A stretch of 64,000 nt of DNA, taken from the NCBI GenBank assembly GCA_052168355.1, contig JBQLZQ010000016.1, forward strand, positions 23,066-87,065. Reading direction: 5' to 3'. Under the pieces are notes generated by a model. It made no database searches. It saw only the letters and a list, made by a program, of their open reading frames with translations, and had not been told where the DNA came from. This DNA comes from JBQLZQ01 sp052168355 (GTDB taxonomy: Bacteria; Pseudomonadota; Alphaproteobacteria; DSM-16000; Inquilinaceae). Each line of letters begins with the position of its first letter. The stretch's first letter is position 1. The position numbers were made by a program, and so were the translations under genes. Positions 18,186-28,656 of this stretch are shown here, piece after piece.

Positions 18186-18338
18186 CTAGCGCCTGTCGCT
18201 GGGATCCCGGTCCCGGCTTTTGAGCACCAGGTACATCAGCCCGCCATTGACCACCGCCACACCGACGATCCCGACCGCCAGGGCGATCCAGCCATGCATG
18301 CTGAGGTTCATGTCGGTGAGGTTTCGCAACGCATCCAT
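18186..18338 (-). CDS. 50-residue single-pass membrane protein, hypothetical
   Basis: An ATG at 18338 preceded by GGGAAAG opens a 50-residue frame. It has a polar N-terminus (MDALRNLTDMNLSMHG), one clear transmembrane helix (WIALAVGIVGVAVVNGGLMY) and a basic tail (KSRDRDPSDRR), the usual layout of a small N-out membrane protein. It lies between the YcgN gene and the Rieske oxygenase gene and reads in the same direction as the latter, 43 bp after its stop. No family is recognised. Confidence 0.65.
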   Translation of the reverse strand: MDALRNLTDMNLSMHGWIALAVGIVGVAVVNGGLMYLVLKSRDRDPSDRR

Positions 18339-18381
18339 GTGAAATCTTTCCCGAGGTCGGGTCGGCGGGGCGTCGGCCGGG

Positions 18382-19491
18382 TCAGCTCCGCCAGCGCAGT
18401 TCCCTCTCTCGTAGCGGGTTGCGGAAGGGTCTTTTATCCCGTTGGCACAGCTGCCATTCCCGCTTGAGGCGATAGTACCATTTCGCCTGGGTATCGGAGT
18501 CGTTGATCAGCATCAGCGTGGGATTGTGCCGCAGCCCATCCTGCTGCATGGCGACCATCCGCCGATCCTGACCCAGGAAAGCCCGGGCAAAGGCCCGCAC
18601 CAGCGGTCGTGCCGGTGTCAACCATGGCTGGGTCCAGGACACGGTCACCTGGACTTCCGTCTCGGCGTCGCTGACGGGCGTGGCCGTGGTGACGGTGCTC
18701 AGGCTGTGCCGGCCGGCGGTGACGTGTTCGATGCGGATACCGGGCAGCCGGAACGCGATCTCGGTGGTGACCGCGCCGCCCAACAGCTTGTAGCCGAAGG
18801 AATTGGACGATGGCGGGTGCCGGGCCATGGTGAACCCCAGCGGCGACGGGACAAAACGCTTGGTCTTTGCGTGGATCGAGCGGCCCGACCGCCACCACCA
18901 CGCCCGATGGACGAACGGCCCATGGGCCGGATCCATCAGACCCACGACCGCATGGTCGACACCGCAGGGAAAGGTCATGGTTTCCGAAACCCGGTAGGCG
19001 TCACCCAGGCTTGGCACCTGCGGCGGCGCCGGGCGGTTCGCCGGGTCGTCATGGGCGACGTCGCCGATAAAGACCCAGACCAGACCCTGGTCCTCATGGC
19101 AGGGATAGGTCGGGACGCGGATGCGGCCGATATCGAACGCCCGGTCGTCCACCAGTGAGGGAATGGCGGTGCAGCGGCCAACGCCATCGAAGCGCCATCC
19201 ATGGTAGGGACACTCGACCGTCGCCCCGTCGAACCGACCGTAGGTGAGCGGGACCCCGCGATGCGGGCAGATATCGCGCATGGCGAATGGCATGCCATCC
19301 CGACCGCGCGCCACCAGGATGGGTTCTCCCAGGACCAGGCGATGGACCATGGCGCCGGTCTTCAAACGGTCGCTGGGCAGGGCCACATACCACATGTTGC
19401 GCAGCGGTGCGTCGCGCCCGGTCGCACCCTCGTCGGCCCGCGGCGGCGGCCGGGGGGTATCGGGTTCGAACGGTGTGGGATGGAGGCTCAT
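18382..19491 (-). CDS. Rieske [2Fe-2S] aromatic ring-hydroxylating oxygenase, alpha-subunit type
   Basis: This 369-residue protein has an N-terminal Rieske domain with ligands in DICPHRG (Cys75, His77) and VECPYHGWRFDG (Cys94, His97). A C-terminal catalytic domain follows, with VVGLMDPAHGPFVHRAWWW around the presumed non-heme iron site. The family hydroxylates or demethylates aromatics and related compounds using an NAD(P)H reductase, and no reductase is encoded nearby. It resembles the vanillate/phenoxybenzoate dioxygenase branch by length, but the substrate is not predictable. Confidence 0.9.
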   Translation of the reverse strand: MSLHPTPFEPDTPRPPPRADEGATGRDAPLRNMWYVALPSDRLKTGAMVHRLVLGEPILVARGRDGMPFAMRDICPHRGVPLTYGRFDGATVECPYHGWRFDGVGRCTAIPSLVDDRAFDIGRIRVPTYPCHEDQGLVWVFIGDVAHDDPANRPAPPQVPSLGDAYRVSETMTFPCGVDHAVVGLMDPAHGPFVHRAWWWRSGRSIHAKTKRFVPSPLGFTMARHPPSSNSFGYKLLGGAVTTEIAFRLPGIRIEHVTAGRHSLSTVTTATPVSDAETEVQVTVSWTQPWLTPARPLVRAFARAFLGQDRRMVAMQQDGLRHNPTLMLINDSDTQAKWYYRLKREWQLCQRDKRPFRNPLRERELRWRS

Positions 19492-19593
19492 GGGCGCCGG
19501 AAATGTTGACCGCCACGACCGAAAACCATGGAATGACCCGGTGGCGGTACGCTATCGTGAGACCCGTTCCAACAGTGCCCCGACGAGGCGTCC

Positions 19594-20001
19594 ATGACAA
19601 GTCTTGAGCAACGGTGTGTCGATGCCGGCCTGAAGATGACGGGACAGCGGCGTCTCATCCTGCAGGTGCTTGACAGTTCCGATGATCATCCGTCGGTGGA
19701 GACCGTCTATCAGCGGGCCCGTGACGCGGACTCGTCGATCAGCATCGCCACCGTCTACCGGACACTGCATCTGCTGGACGAGATGAATCTGGTGCAGCGG
19801 CACGACTTCAACGAGAGCTATTCGCGCTTCGAGGCGAATACGGAGCACCACCACCATCTGATCGACCTGGACACGGGTGAGGTCATTGAATTCAGCAGCG
19901 CCGAGCTGGAGGCGCTCAAGGTCCGCCTTGCCGCCTCCCTCGGCTACGACTTGATCGATCACAATCTTGAGTTCTATGGCCGGCGTAAAAAAAAGCCCTG
20001 A
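19594..20001 (+). CDS. Fur-family metalloregulator (Fur/Mur type)
   Basis: This 135-residue repressor has a winged helix (VETVYQRARDADSSISIATV, YRTLHLLDEMNLV) and a metal-binding dimerisation domain with HHHHLIDLDTGEVIEFSSAE. The C-terminal CxxC structural-zinc pairs of E. coli Fur are absent, as in the alphaproteobacterial Mur/Fur branch, which often responds to manganese. The tail ends in RRKKK. It diverges from the Rieske oxygenase gene across about 100 bp. The next small gene overlaps its 3' end by 26 bp. Confidence 0.9.
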   Translation: MTSLEQRCVDAGLKMTGQRRLILQVLDSSDDHPSVETVYQRARDADSSISIATVYRTLHLLDEMNLVQRHDFNESYSRFEANTEHHHHLIDLDTGEVIEFSSAELEALKVRLAASLGYDLIDHNLEFYGRRKKKP

Positions 20002-20233
20002 ACGGCGCGATAGCGACGAGCTGCATTGCGGGTTCGACAGTCAGGACGAGGCGGCCTGTCGATGCCGGGCCGTGGTGCGCCGGGCCCATGCGGAACTGTT
20101 GGCCGATAATGTGCCAGGACCGACCGCGCTGCGCGCCGCCGTCAGGATCTATCGCCACTACCATCCCGAATGCCCGCCCAATCGGGCCGCGGATGTGGTG
20201 CAGTGCTGGGTGTTCAAGGGCCGCGTGAACTGA
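19976..20233 (+). CDS. small Cys/His-containing hypothetical protein overlapping the Fur-type gene
   Basis: The 85-residue frame starts at ATG 19976 inside the end of the Fur-type gene. It encodes a compact basic protein with HCGFD, ACRCRAVVRRAH, YRHYHPECPP and VVQCWVF, so four cysteines and several histidines that could bind metal or heme. No strong ribosome site is visible, so translation may be coupled to the upstream gene. No family is recognised; the non-random Cys/His pattern and the plausible end argue that it is real. Confidence 0.55.
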   Translation: MAGVKKSPERRDSDELHCGFDSQDEAACRCRAVVRRAHAELLADNVPGPTALRAAVRIYRHYHPECPPNRAADVVQCWVFKGRVN

Positions 20234-20375
20234 CGGTTCGCGCGGATCGGCGGCGGCGGCCGTCGGCGGCATGGTTCCCACGCAATCGTGATGACCATCG
20301 GCAGGCGCAACGCCCCAGGTAACCGGGGACAAGCGAGCCCGTCCCGGTACCGCCCTTCCTGACGAAAGACCCACT

Positions 20376-20891
20376 ATGACCGCCATCCTTCCCCGCACAC
20401 CCGCGCCGGCGCTCGAGGTGGAAACGCTTGATCACGGAAGCTGGCGCCTGTCCGAGCGCACACCGGAAACCTTCACCCTGGTCGTGGTCTATCGCGGGCT
20501 GCACTGCCCGATCTGCAAGAGTTATCTGAAGGCCCTGGACGGAAAGCTGAAAGACTTGGCCGAGGCCGGCGTCGATACACTGGCGGTCAGCAGCGACGGG
20601 CGGGACCGCGCGGAGACGGCGAGGCGGGACTGGGGTTTGGAGTCCTTGACCGTCGGATACGGTCTTTCCGTCGACGCCGCGCGCCGGTGGGGCCTGTTCG
20701 TGTCCAACGCCATCAAGGATGCCGAACCTGACCAGTTCGTCGAACCCGGTCTGTTCTTGATCGATCCGAAGGGCATGCTGTTCGCGGCGTCCATCCAAAC
20801 CATGCCCTTTGCCCGGCCGTCCTTCGACGATGTGCTGGGTGCCGTCAGGTATGTGGTCAAGAACAACTATCCCGCGCGCGGCGAGGCGTGA
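20376..20891 (+). CDS. peroxiredoxin-like (AhpC/TSA superfamily) protein
   Basis: This 171-residue thioredoxin-fold protein has VVVYRGLHCPICKSYLKAL, a CxxC site at Cys44/Cys47 where peroxiredoxins keep their peroxidatic cysteine. The later LAVSSDGRDRAE and PGLFLIDPKGMLFAAS are typical of the fold. There is no signal peptide, so it is cytoplasmic. It likely reduces peroxides or acts as a thiol oxidoreductase; it stands alone in its transcription unit. Confidence 0.82.
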   Translation: MTAILPRTPAPALEVETLDHGSWRLSERTPETFTLVVVYRGLHCPICKSYLKALDGKLKDLAEAGVDTLAVSSDGRDRAETARRDWGLESLTVGYGLSVDAARRWGLFVSNAIKDAEPDQFVEPGLFLIDPKGMLFAASIQTMPFARPSFDDVLGAVRYVVKNNYPARGEA

Positions 20892-20900
20892 GAGTTATGC

Positions 20901-21908
20901 CTATGATCGGGCGAGGAACCGTTCGGCCAGGGCGACACCGCTGAGGTAGGCCGATTCCACCCGGTCGCCCAGGCACCAATCGCCGCAGGCCCCCAGACCA
21001 AGATCCCTGTCGAACAGGAAGCCGGTGTCCAGGGGGCGGACCGCCCTGGCGAATCGCCAGCGGTGCGCGGTCAGGTGGCTTGGCTGTGCCGGTTTGAGAC
21101 CGGTGGATCGCCAGAACGCCGCCAGCAGGAGCGCGGCAACGCGTTCCGCCGGCTCCTCCAGATGGGCCGCGGACCATGTCGCGTCGGCGTGCAGCACCCA
21201 ACACTCCTCGTTGGTCCGGCCGGGCTTGCTGCCGTTTCGCGCGACCCACGACAGGGGGCCGCCGCCTTCGATAAAGGCCCCGGCGAAGTCGGCGGCGAGA
21301 GCCGTGGGGAATGCCGCCATCACCGTCCAACAGGAGGCCATGCGGACCGTGCCCGTGGCGTCGGCCATGGCCGGCGAGGCCGTAAGAAACGGGATCGCCT
21401 GGGGGGCCGGAACCGCCACCGCGACGCCGTCGAAGATCATGGGCTCCGTGGCGTTCTCGGCGTGGACGCGCCATCCCTCGACCCCGCGATCGATCGTCTC
21501 GATCCTGGTACCGCAATGAACGTCCAGAGAGCCCGCCAAATGTCGGGCCACCGCGTTCATCGACGGCAGGGCCGTGAGCCGTTGGCGAGGTGCGGCCTTC
21601 GATGCCTGGCCGTCCGCGATCGACAGAACCGGGCCGGCCCAAGTCGCAACGACCCCCAACGACGTCCAGTGTCGTACGGCCTTGGCGAAAACCGGGCTGG
21701 TGACGGTGAAGTACTGAGCGCCATGATCGAACCGCAACGACCCCGTCCGGCGGGTGGCCATGCGCCCGCCTGGCTCCCGACCCTTGTCGAACACCGTCAC
21801 GCGAATGCCCTCTTCGGCCAGCCGGGTGGCGCAGGTCAGGCCGGCCAGCCCCGCGCCGATCACGGCGACCTTGAATGCCGAACCGGCGCCTGCCAGGGGC
21901 TCATTCAT
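20901..21908 (-). CDS. FAD-dependent amine-oxidase-like (renalase-type) oxidoreductase
   Basis: This 335-residue protein has an N-terminal FAD-binding fold (KVAVIGAGLAGLTCATRLAE), then FDKGREPGGRMATRR and FDHGAQYFTVTSP, which mark the renalase-like bacterial branch. GLGACGDWCLGDRVESAYLS near the C-terminus is the conserved second FAD contact. The ATG at 21908 is preferred; a TTG four codons earlier is possible. The real substrate is unknown; bacterial renalases can repair isomeric NAD(P)H forms. It is convergent with the peroxiredoxin-like gene. Confidence 0.85.
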   Translation of the reverse strand: MNEPLAGAGSAFKVAVIGAGLAGLTCATRLAEEGIRVTVFDKGREPGGRMATRRTGSLRFDHGAQYFTVTSPVFAKAVRHWTSLGVVATWAGPVLSIADGQASKAAPRQRLTALPSMNAVARHLAGSLDVHCGTRIETIDRGVEGWRVHAENATEPMIFDGVAVAVPAPQAIPFLTASPAMADATGTVRMASCWTVMAAFPTALAADFAGAFIEGGGPLSWVARNGSKPGRTNEECWVLHADATWSAAHLEEPAERVAALLLAAFWRSTGLKPAQPSHLTAHRWRFARAVRPLDTGFLFDRDLGLGACGDWCLGDRVESAYLSGVALAERFLARS

Positions 21909-21999
21909 GCGGACAGCCAATCATCGTGAAATTTGGTGTAAGTCGCTCAAAACATAGACCGAAAAGAGAGGGGGTCTATGGCACCGATCCAACGAAGAC

Positions 22000-23949
<1,950 letters not shown>

Positions 23950-23954
23950 GGAGC

Positions 23955-24866
23955 TTAGAGCTGGTCCTTTGCCAGCTCGTAGAGAGCGCGCGCCGAACGC
24001 ATATCGGCGTCGACATCGCCAATCGGGTCGTAGCGCGTAACCGAATAGTACGTGTCCAGAATGTCCTTCGCCGCCGGATCGTCGTGCACGCCACTCAACA
24101 GGTCCGAGATCGCGGAGGCCAGCGCCGGGTCCAGGCCGGCGCGGGACAGAAGCACGGAGCGGAGGATCGGGGCGCTGGTGTGGAATGTTCGCAGGTTGGC
24201 CTTCAGCGCCTCGGGAGCGCGGGTCGTATCCTCCCAGTCAAGGTCGCTGAAGGCGCCGGCGTCGGCCATGCTCCGCGCCACCCAGACCGCGATATTGATC
24301 TCCCCATCGGTAAAAATGTAGCCCACCTCGTCGGCCGCGGGACGCTGTTCCGGCGAAGAGAGTTCGACCGCGGTTAGGCCGGCCTCGCGCAGCATGGCCA
24401 AGGGCGCTAGAAATCCGCTGGTCGATCCCCGGTCCTCGAAGGCGACGACGCGGCCGCGAAGATCTTCCAATGAGTCGATCCCGCTGTCGATGCCGGCGAT
24501 AAAAACGCTGCGATAGCTCGGGACGCCCTTTTTCCACTCCCGCATCAGTATGGTGGCGGCGGCCGCTTCCTCGAACCGAAGCGCGGAAAGGACCGTTTCC
24601 GACACCAAATCGACCCGACCGTCGCGCAGCATGTGAATCATCTCGGCGTTGCTGTTGGCAACCACGGCGCCACCTGACTCGATACCCAAGGCGCCAAGGC
24701 GCGCGGCCATGAAGTCGGCCATGGCTTGCAGTCGGGGCAAAGTCTTGATCGGATCTCCCGAAACGCGGCCGACGATCAGTGTTGCCTCTCGCGACGATTG
24801 CTCCTGGGCCACGCTGGGAAAAGCCAGAAAACACAATAGAAATAAGTGAAATATCGTCCGTATCAT
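23955..24866 (-). CDS. PhnD-like periplasmic substrate-binding protein
   Basis: The 303-residue protein begins with a signal peptide (MIRTIFHLFLLCFLAFPSVA). Family features of the phosphate/phosphonate-binding PhnD group follow: NSNAEMIHMLRDGRVDLVSE, RSVFIAGIDSGIDSLEDLRG and AFEDRGSTSGFLAPLAML. No permease or ATPase lies nearby; instead the gene is directly upstream of a sensor kinase. That pairing suggests a ligand-sensing role for the binding protein, not transport. Confidence 0.88.
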   Translation of the reverse strand: MIRTIFHLFLLCFLAFPSVAQEQSSREATLIVGRVSGDPIKTLPRLQAMADFMAARLGALGIESGGAVVANSNAEMIHMLRDGRVDLVSETVLSALRFEEAAAATILMREWKKGVPSYRSVFIAGIDSGIDSLEDLRGRVVAFEDRGSTSGFLAPLAMLREAGLTAVELSSPEQRPAADEVGYIFTDGEINIAVWVARSMADAGAFSDLDWEDTTRAPEALKANLRTFHTSAPILRSVLLSRAGLDPALASAISDLLSGVHDDPAAKDILDTYYSVTRYDPIGDVDADMRSARALYELAKDQL

Positions 24867-25095
24867 TCTCGGACCCTTTCTTGCGGAGTGGTGGCCGGTT
24901 CGCGGAAGCTTGCTATCGACGCTTTAGGGGCTGGGCATCTCGGCCGCCATCCTGTCCGCATTTTATCTAATATTGGGTTAAGGGCTGGTGCCTCGGGCGT
25001 GGTTCGCGCCGGGTGCCGTGGCCTGTTATCATCGCCGCCCGCCTGTTAATTTGGGCGGAGGGACGCCCACGCTGGTCAGGGAATGGAGAAGGCGG

Positions 25096-26796
25096 TTGAA
25101 CTTAGTCAATCGGCTGCGACTGGGCAGCGGTCTCGTGATGTTCTCCTATGTCCTTTGCCACCTCGTTAACCATGTTTTGGGCCTGTTTTCGGTCGAGATC
25201 ATGCAAGCGGGCCTGCGCGTGTCCTTCGCGATCTGGGGCTCGCTTCCGGTCACGGTGCTGCTCTACGGCGCGCTGCTGGTCCATGTCTTCATCGCGCTCA
25301 GATCGATCTGGCGGCGACGCAGCCTTAGGATGAACCAGTGGGAGGCCATGCAGCTTCTGCTCGGCCTCGCCATTCCGATCCTGTTGGCAGAGCATGTCAC
25401 CGCCACCAGAGCCGCGCAGATCCTGTTCGGAGTGGAGGCGGGATACAGCAGTGTCCTCTATGTCTTTTGGGTGGCGTCGCCCCTGCGCGGTTTGATCCAG
25501 GCCTTCGCCCTGATTGTGGTCTGGATGCATGGTTGTATCGGCCTGCATTACTGGCTTCGGCTCAAGCCCTGGTATCCGGCCGCGCTTCCAACCTTGCGAT
25601 CCGTCGCGTTATTGGTTCCCGCACTCTCCCTGGCCGGCTTTGTCGCGGCCGGATGGGAGGTGCGCGGTCTGGCCTTGGAACCCGGATGGGTCGCGGCTGT
25701 GACTGCCCCGGTCGCCACCCGGCCCGAGGTCGGGGCCTTCATCGCCGAGCGGTCGGGGCAGGTTCAGGTCGGATTCGTGTTTCTGGTCGCCGGGGTCTTT
25801 GCGGCGCGGGGCATGCGGCTGGTTCTGGGCAAGCGCCGGAGTGCCCCCCGGTTGACCTATCCCGGCGGACGGGTCGCCATCGTACCGCCGGGTGGTACCG
25901 TGCTGGACACCAGCCGGGCGGCGGGCATAGCCCACGCCTCGGTCTGCGGTGGGCGGGGGCGATGCTCGACATGCCGGGTGCATGTGGACAAGGGCCTGGA
26001 AACGCTGCCGCAGGTTTCGGCGGAGGAACGCCGGGTGCTCACCCGTATCGGCGCCCGCGACGGTATCCGGCTCGCCTGTCAGCTGCGGCCCACCGCCGAT
26101 CTGACGATCACGCCGCAGCTGTCGCCCCAGACCGCGGTCCGGGAGAACACCAATCGGCCCGATTTTCTGCAGGGGGACGAACGCGAGATCGCCGTGCTGT
26201 TCGCCGACATGCGTGGTTTTACCGCCCTCTCCCACGACCGGCTGCCATTCGACGTCGTCTTTCTCCTCAACCGCTATTTCGCGGCGATGGGCGATGCGGT
26301 CGAGCAGTCCCAGGGGCGGCTCGACAAGTTCATCGGCGATGGCGTCATGGCCCTGTTCGGAGTCCGGGCGGGGCCGGAAGAAGGGTGCCGGCGGGCGCTT
26401 CTCGCGGCGCGGGCGATGGCCCGCAACCTGTCCGCGCTCAACCACGACCTGTCATCGGAACTGCCGGCGCCCCTGCGCATCGGGATCGGCATCCATGTCG
26501 GGCCGGCGATCGTTGGCGAGATGGGGTTCGGATCGGTCAAATCGCTCACCGCCATCGGCGACGCGGTCAACATCGCCAGCCGGCTGGAAGGCCTGACCAA
26601 GGCGTTCCAGGCGGAACTGGTGGTCTCCGAACGGGTGGCGCGTCGGGCGGGCGTGGACCTTTCGGCGTTCGAACTCCGCCGCACCATCATTCGCGGCCGG
26701 CCCCGTCCCTTGGCCGTCCGCGTCGTGCCGATGGCCGGCGATCTGACGATACCGGATCGTGTGCCGGAGGCGCGCGGATCCGCCGATCAGCGGTAG
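25096..26796 (+). CDS. membrane adenylate/guanylate cyclase with a [2Fe-2S] ferredoxin domain
   Basis: About 566 residues, starting at TTG 25096 behind a GGAGAAGGCGG ribosome site; a longer frame to 24988 is possible. The N-terminal 240 residues form about five membrane helices with histidines (YVLCHLVNHVLGLF, AEHVTATRAA, VWMHGCIGLHYWLR) that could bind heme. A plant-type ferredoxin domain carries CGGRGRCSTC near 285 and LACQL near 328. A class III cyclase domain at about 360-500 has AVLFADMRGFTALS, KFIGDGVMALFG and AIGDAVNIASRLEGL. It should make cAMP under redox control. Nucleotide specificity is not settled. Confidence 0.87.
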   Translation: MNLVNRLRLGSGLVMFSYVLCHLVNHVLGLFSVEIMQAGLRVSFAIWGSLPVTVLLYGALLVHVFIALRSIWRRRSLRMNQWEAMQLLLGLAIPILLAEHVTATRAAQILFGVEAGYSSVLYVFWVASPLRGLIQAFALIVVWMHGCIGLHYWLRLKPWYPAALPTLRSVALLVPALSLAGFVAAGWEVRGLALEPGWVAAVTAPVATRPEVGAFIAERSGQVQVGFVFLVAGVFAARGMRLVLGKRRSAPRLTYPGGRVAIVPPGGTVLDTSRAAGIAHASVCGGRGRCSTCRVHVDKGLETLPQVSAEERRVLTRIGARDGIRLACQLRPTADLTITPQLSPQTAVRENTNRPDFLQGDEREIAVLFADMRGFTALSHDRLPFDVVFLLNRYFAAMGDAVEQSQGRLDKFIGDGVMALFGVRAGPEEGCRRALLAARAMARNLSALNHDLSSELPAPLRIGIGIHVGPAIVGEMGFGSVKSLTAIGDAVNIASRLEGLTKAFQAELVVSERVARRAGVDLSAFELRRTIIRGRPRPLAVRVVPMAGDLTIPDRVPEARGSADQR

Positions 26797-27467
26797 CGTT
26801 CCTCCCGCCACGGGTCGGCTTCGTTGTGATAGCCGCGGACCTCCCAAAAGCCGGGTTCGTCCTCGGCCGCGAACTCGATCCGTTGGATCCATTTCGCGCT
26901 CTTCCAGAAATAGACCTTGGGCACGACGACGCGCACCGGGCCGCCATGCTCGCGCGCGATCGGTCGGCCGTCATGCTTGACCGCAAGCAGCACGTCGTCG
27001 TCGTCGAACACATCCAGCGCCAGATTGGTGGTGTAGCCGTCATAGGCATGGAACAGGACGTGCCGCGCATCGGCCCGCGGCCGAACCACCGACAGAAGAT
27101 GACGGGCGCTGACGCCTTCCCATGCGTTGTCGAACCGCGACCAGGCGGTGACGCAGTGGATATCAGACACGTCGTTAAAGGTCGGCTGCGCCAGCAGCGT
27201 GGCCCAGTCCCAGTCGACCGGGTTGTCGACCAGCCCGTCCACGGTCAGCCGCCAATCCTCTGGCGCGATGTCCGGCTGTATGCCGATATCCAGGACCGGC
27301 CAGGTCTCCACTCGCCGCTGCCCCGGGGGCAGGGCCGACGGCGCCGGCCGGGCGGTCCGGCCGGTCAGCAGACGTCCATCGCGGGCCCAGGCCCGCTTGG
27401 AATCGATCAATTTGGCGTTGACGCCCTTGGGCGGCTGGTCCGCGTCCCGGTCCACGGTGCCCGTCAT
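26787..27467 (-). CDS. sulfite oxidase-like molybdopterin oxidoreductase (YuiH type)
   Basis: The 226-residue cytoplasmic protein carries the molybdopterin domain of the sulfite-oxidase family. The Mo-ligating cysteine lies in IHCVTAWSRFDNAWEGV near residue 106. GGPVRVVVPKVYFWKSAKWI and FEVRGYHNEADPW-like sequences near the end fit the YuiH/MsrP relatives. There is no TAT or Sec signal, unlike MsrP. The 3' end overlaps the end of the convergent cyclase gene by 10 bp. The substrate is unknown. Confidence 0.86.
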   Translation of the reverse strand: MTGTVDRDADQPPKGVNAKLIDSKRAWARDGRLLTGRTARPAPSALPPGQRRVETWPVLDIGIQPDIAPEDWRLTVDGLVDNPVDWDWATLLAQPTFNDVSDIHCVTAWSRFDNAWEGVSARHLLSVVRPRADARHVLFHAYDGYTTNLALDVFDDDDVLLAVKHDGRPIAREHGGPVRVVVPKVYFWKSAKWIQRIEFAAEDEPGFWEVRGYHNEADPWREERYR

Positions 27468-27571
27468 CCTTCCTGTTTCCGCAGTGCTCTATGTGGGAAG
27501 CGGTGCTGGCCGCCAAACAGGGCGCACGATATAGTGATCGGCCGCCGTCCCGTAAGAGCCCCGACCCCATC

Positions 27572-28513
27572 ATGGCAGACCCGAAACGCATCGTCAGCCT
27601 TCTGCCTGGCGCCACGGAAACGGTGTTCGCGCTGGGGGCGGGTGCCCGGCTGGTGGGACGCAGCCACGAATGCGACCGCCCGCCTCGGGCCGGCGCGGTA
27701 CCCGCCGTCACACGATCGCTGCTCCGCGACGACGCGCCCTCGGGGACCTTGAACCGGGAGATCCAGGACCGGCTGCGCCGGGCGCTCGCCCTGTTCGATG
27801 TCGATCTGGAGGCGCTGCGCCGGGCCGCCCCGGACCTGATCGTCACCCAGACCCAGTGCGCCGTCTGCGCCGTGGATCTTCCCGCCGTGGAGGCGGCGCT
27901 CGAAGGCTGGATCGGGCATCGGCCCGACCTTCTGTCCGTGGCGCCGTCGGGGCTGGACGGCGTGCTCGACGATATCTTGCGGATCGGCGCGGCGCTGGGC
28001 CGTGCCGACCGGGCCAGGGCGCTCGTCGCGCGGCTGCGCCGTCAGATGGCCGCCGTCGCCGACCGCACGTCGGGGACGACCGCGCGGCCGACGCTGGTTT
28101 GTCTGGATTGGATCGACCCGCCGATGACCGCCGGCAACTGGTTGCCGGAGCTGATTGCGCTGGCCGGTGGCACCAGTCTGTTCGGGACGGCCGGGGAACA
28201 CTCTGCGTGGTTGGCGTGGGACGATCTTCGCGCCGCCGACCCGGACATTGTGATCGTCGCGCCGTGCGGCTTCGATCTCCGCCGCGCGCGGGCGGAGGCG
28301 GCGTCCCTGGCTCGCTTGCCGGGGTGGTCCGGACTGCGCGCGGTGCGGACCGGACGGGTCTTTGTCGCCGACGGCAATTGCGATTTCAACCGGCCGGGCC
28401 CTCGGGTGATCGACACCCTCGAAATCCTCGCCGAGATATTGCACCCGACGATGTTCGCGCCACGCCATCGCGGCCATTGCTGGTGTCGGTTGGACGTCAG
28501 AGAGACCGTTTGA
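27572..28513 (+). CDS. BtuF-like cobalamin-binding protein without a signal peptide
   Basis: The 313-residue protein has the helical-backbone metal/cobalamin receptor fold: PKRIVSLLPGATETVFALGA at the start, LIVTQTQCAVCAVDLPAVEA in the middle, WLPELIALAGGTSLFG in the second lobe. BtuF relatives are exported, but this protein starts directly with the first beta strand at ATG 27572. No BtuC or BtuD gene is near and no cobalamin riboswitch fits in the 104-bp gap. Signal-less homologues of this kind are common and are of uncertain use. Confidence 0.82.
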   Translation: MADPKRIVSLLPGATETVFALGAGARLVGRSHECDRPPRAGAVPAVTRSLLRDDAPSGTLNREIQDRLRRALALFDVDLEALRRAAPDLIVTQTQCAVCAVDLPAVEAALEGWIGHRPDLLSVAPSGLDGVLDDILRIGAALGRADRARALVARLRRQMAAVADRTSGTTARPTLVCLDWIDPPMTAGNWLPELIALAGGTSLFGTAGEHSAWLAWDDLRAADPDIVIVAPCGFDLRRARAEAASLARLPGWSGLRAVRTGRVFVADGNCDFNRPGPRVIDTLEILAEILHPTMFAPRHRGHCWCRLDVRETV

Positions 28514-28564
28514 GAATGGGCCAAATACTGTTCACACAAGGTCCCTAAACTGTTGTTTAAGATT

Positions 28565-28620
28565 GATTCACGACCGAGATGGAAGCGCTCGGCGCTTCCA
28601 TCTCGGTCGATCAGGCTCTA
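28565..28620. repeat. single palindromic repeat module (inverted orientation)
   Basis: GATTCAC (28565-28571) and GCTCTA (28615-28620) bracket a hairpin of 16-17 bp (28572-28587 with 28593-28608, loop 28588-28592). The flanks match the right module of the element at 1133-1270. The outer stem is different in sequence but paired, while the inner TGGAAGCG/CGCTTCCA part is shared. It lies between the BtuF-like gene and the MscS gene. Confidence 0.85.
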
Positions 28621-28656
28621 GGGTGCCGACTTTCCGCAACAACCGCTCAACCTTTC

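Noticed and set aside
27468..27571. Cobalamin riboswitch before the BtuF-like gene
   Set aside because: The 104-bp gap is too short for the known B12 aptamer and no conserved box is visible.
28579..28656. ATG at 28579 as the MscS start
   Set aside because: It lies inside the palindromic repeat; the signal-peptide-like segment begins at 28657.
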